Shown one piece after another: positions 63,138-64,000 of a stretch of 64,000 nucleotides of DNA. Position 1 is the stretch's first letter. Every line of letters starts with the position of its first letter. The position numbers and the translations under genes were made by a program. Source of the stretch: Acidithiobacillus sp. YTS05 (GTDB lineage: Bacteria > Pseudomonadota > Gammaproteobacteria > Acidithiobacillales > Acidithiobacillaceae); contig NZ_CP094359.1 of the NCBI RefSeq assembly GCF_024396695.1, forward strand, positions 2,677,153 to 2,741,152, read 5' to 3'. The notes beneath the pieces were generated by a model that made no database searches, had not been told where the DNA came from, and was given only the letters and a program-made list of their open reading frames with translations.

Positions 63138-63953
63138 TTATTCCTTTGTGGAAAACGAATCCGAACGGCGTGGCTTGGATGCCAGGCGCTGCGGCCATAG
63201 CCGCTCGTAGAGGAAGCTCGGCATGATCCGTAAGAGCAGGCTCAAGCAAGCCATCTGCCAAGGCAACACGACGAAGCGCCGCCGCCGGTCGATACTGCGC
63301 CGCATCTGTTGTGCAGCGCGTTGTACATCCATGAGCCAAGGCATGGGATAGGGATTTTCGGCGGTCATCGGGGTGTCAATGAAGCCCGGCGCAATGCAAG
63401 TGACCGAAATCCGCCGCGCGCGCAAATCTAAGCGCAGGCTCTCCAGATAGACCGCCACCCCGGCCTTGGACGCCGCATACGCGGCAGCACCGGGCAAGCC
63501 GCGAAAGCCCGCCACGCTGCCGATGCCCACCACCTGCGCCAGTGCAGGCAGATACGGCAAAAAGGCGCTGATACTGTAGTGCATGCCGAGAAGGTTGGTG
63601 CTAATGACCTCGGCAAATATCGCGCAATCTTCCGGCAACTCAGCGGCGCTCCCCACACTGATGCCGGCATTGGCGATCAGCAGCGCGACGGGGCCACGCC
63701 GCCGCGCAAAATCGCTGGCAATGCGCTGCAAGGCCGCGCTATCGCGCACATCGACCGTTGCCAACTCGACCTCTGCTCCCGCCTGGCGCAGCTCGCTGGC
63801 GACTTGCGCCAGCGCTGCCTGGCGTCGGCCCAGAAGCAAAAATAGTTGCCCAGGCTGGGCGTAGCAGCGTGCCAACGCGGCGCCGATACCGCTACCGGCG
63901 CCACTGATGACGATGGCACCGTCAGGTCGCCGGGACGCAGAAAAAGGGTTCAT
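63138..63953 (-). CDS. SDR-family oxidoreductase
   Basis: A 271-residue short-chain dehydrogenase. The cofactor loop is ISGAGSGIGAALARCYAQPG; LIANAGISVGS (NAG), the catalytic Ser in GIGSVAGFRG and YAASK are present. Specificity is not clear; the sequence GRRQAALAQV after the second strand favours NADP. The C-terminal hydrophobic segment (PWQMACLSLLLRIMPSFLYE) suggests membrane association. Confidence 0.88.
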   Translation of the reverse strand: MNPFSASRRPDGAIVISGAGSGIGAALARCYAQPGQLFLLLGRRQAALAQVASELRQAGAEVELATVDVRDSAALQRIASDFARRRGPVALLIANAGISVGSAAELPEDCAIFAEVISTNLLGMHYSISAFLPYLPALAQVVGIGSVAGFRGLPGAAAYAASKAGVAVYLESLRLDLRARRISVTCIAPGFIDTPMTAENPYPMPWLMDVQRAAQQMRRSIDRRRRFVVLPWQMACLSLLLRIMPSFLYERLWPQRLASKPRRSDSFSTKE

Positions 63954-64000
63954 GAAACAATCTCCTAAGTGCGGTCTTCCGGCGCTTCACTGGCAGCCAA

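Overview
The window looks like part of the chromosome of an acidophilic sulfur-oxidising proteobacterium, most likely Acidithiobacillus. The pointers are a soxYZ-like pair, a FeoP-type porin with a FeoC-like partner, heavy copper/cadmium/zinc efflux content, and the gammaproteobacterial-type order rpmH-rnpA-yidD-yidC-mnmE. The genus is an inference from protein content; there is no rRNA in the window.

Positions 1 to about 36,640 are the right part of an integrative and conjugative element (ICE). Its right end is marked by a detached 3' half of a tRNA-Phe gene (36595-36639), the usual scar of tRNA-targeted integration. The intact tRNA, the integrase, and probably the relaxase, coupling protein and TrbB lie left of the window. 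The metal cargo comes first. It holds a Cu(I)/Ag(I) RND system (cusB-cusA, an AIM24 protein, a b561 cytochrome, a CusF-like protein), a CadR/PbrR-type regulator divergent from czcD, and a CDF transporter present once intact and once with an internal deletion. A divergent NRAMP transporter, an outer-membrane barrel, and a copper operon (copA, DUF302 protein, CopZ/MerP-like chaperone, glutaredoxin-like protein) follow. Between them lie scrambled, gene-poor stretches with gene remnants, short inverted repeats and duplicated segments.

From 19.6 to 36.4 kb comes a P-type (Trb/VirB) mating apparatus: trbC, trbD, trbE, an EexN-type lipoprotein, an unknown exported protein, trbJ, trbL, then trbF, trbG, trbI, an unknown small protein, parA and parB. 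A higBA toxin-antitoxin pair and a reverse-strand four-gene cassette (DJ-1/PfpI, PaiB-like, transglutaminase-like, cupin) sit between trbL and trbF. Two families of short intergenic elements recur in front of the transfer operons and parAB. They are candidate coordinated promoters or operators of the ICE. A pair of palindromes spaced exactly two helical turns apart follows parB and may be its centromere.

From 36.6 kb onward the sequence is core chromosome. It holds a large flagellin with a sigma-54-like promoter, a HerA-type ATPase, an OmpA-like protein, an ABC-F protein (YbiT type), rpmH-rnpA-yidD-yidC-mnmE, the soxYZ-like pair (the SoxY lacks its carrier cysteine motif), hsp20, a lipid A acyltransferase and an MscS channel. 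Next come a zinc-type binding protein behind a Zur-like palindrome, a FeoC-like regulator and porin behind a Fur-like box, nadD-rsfS-rlmH, a lipoprotein/OmpA pair, maf-rng, a ComEA-like protein, a HIT protein, hemL-thiE-thiD, a membrane protein with one CXXCH haem site, and an SDR oxidoreductase.
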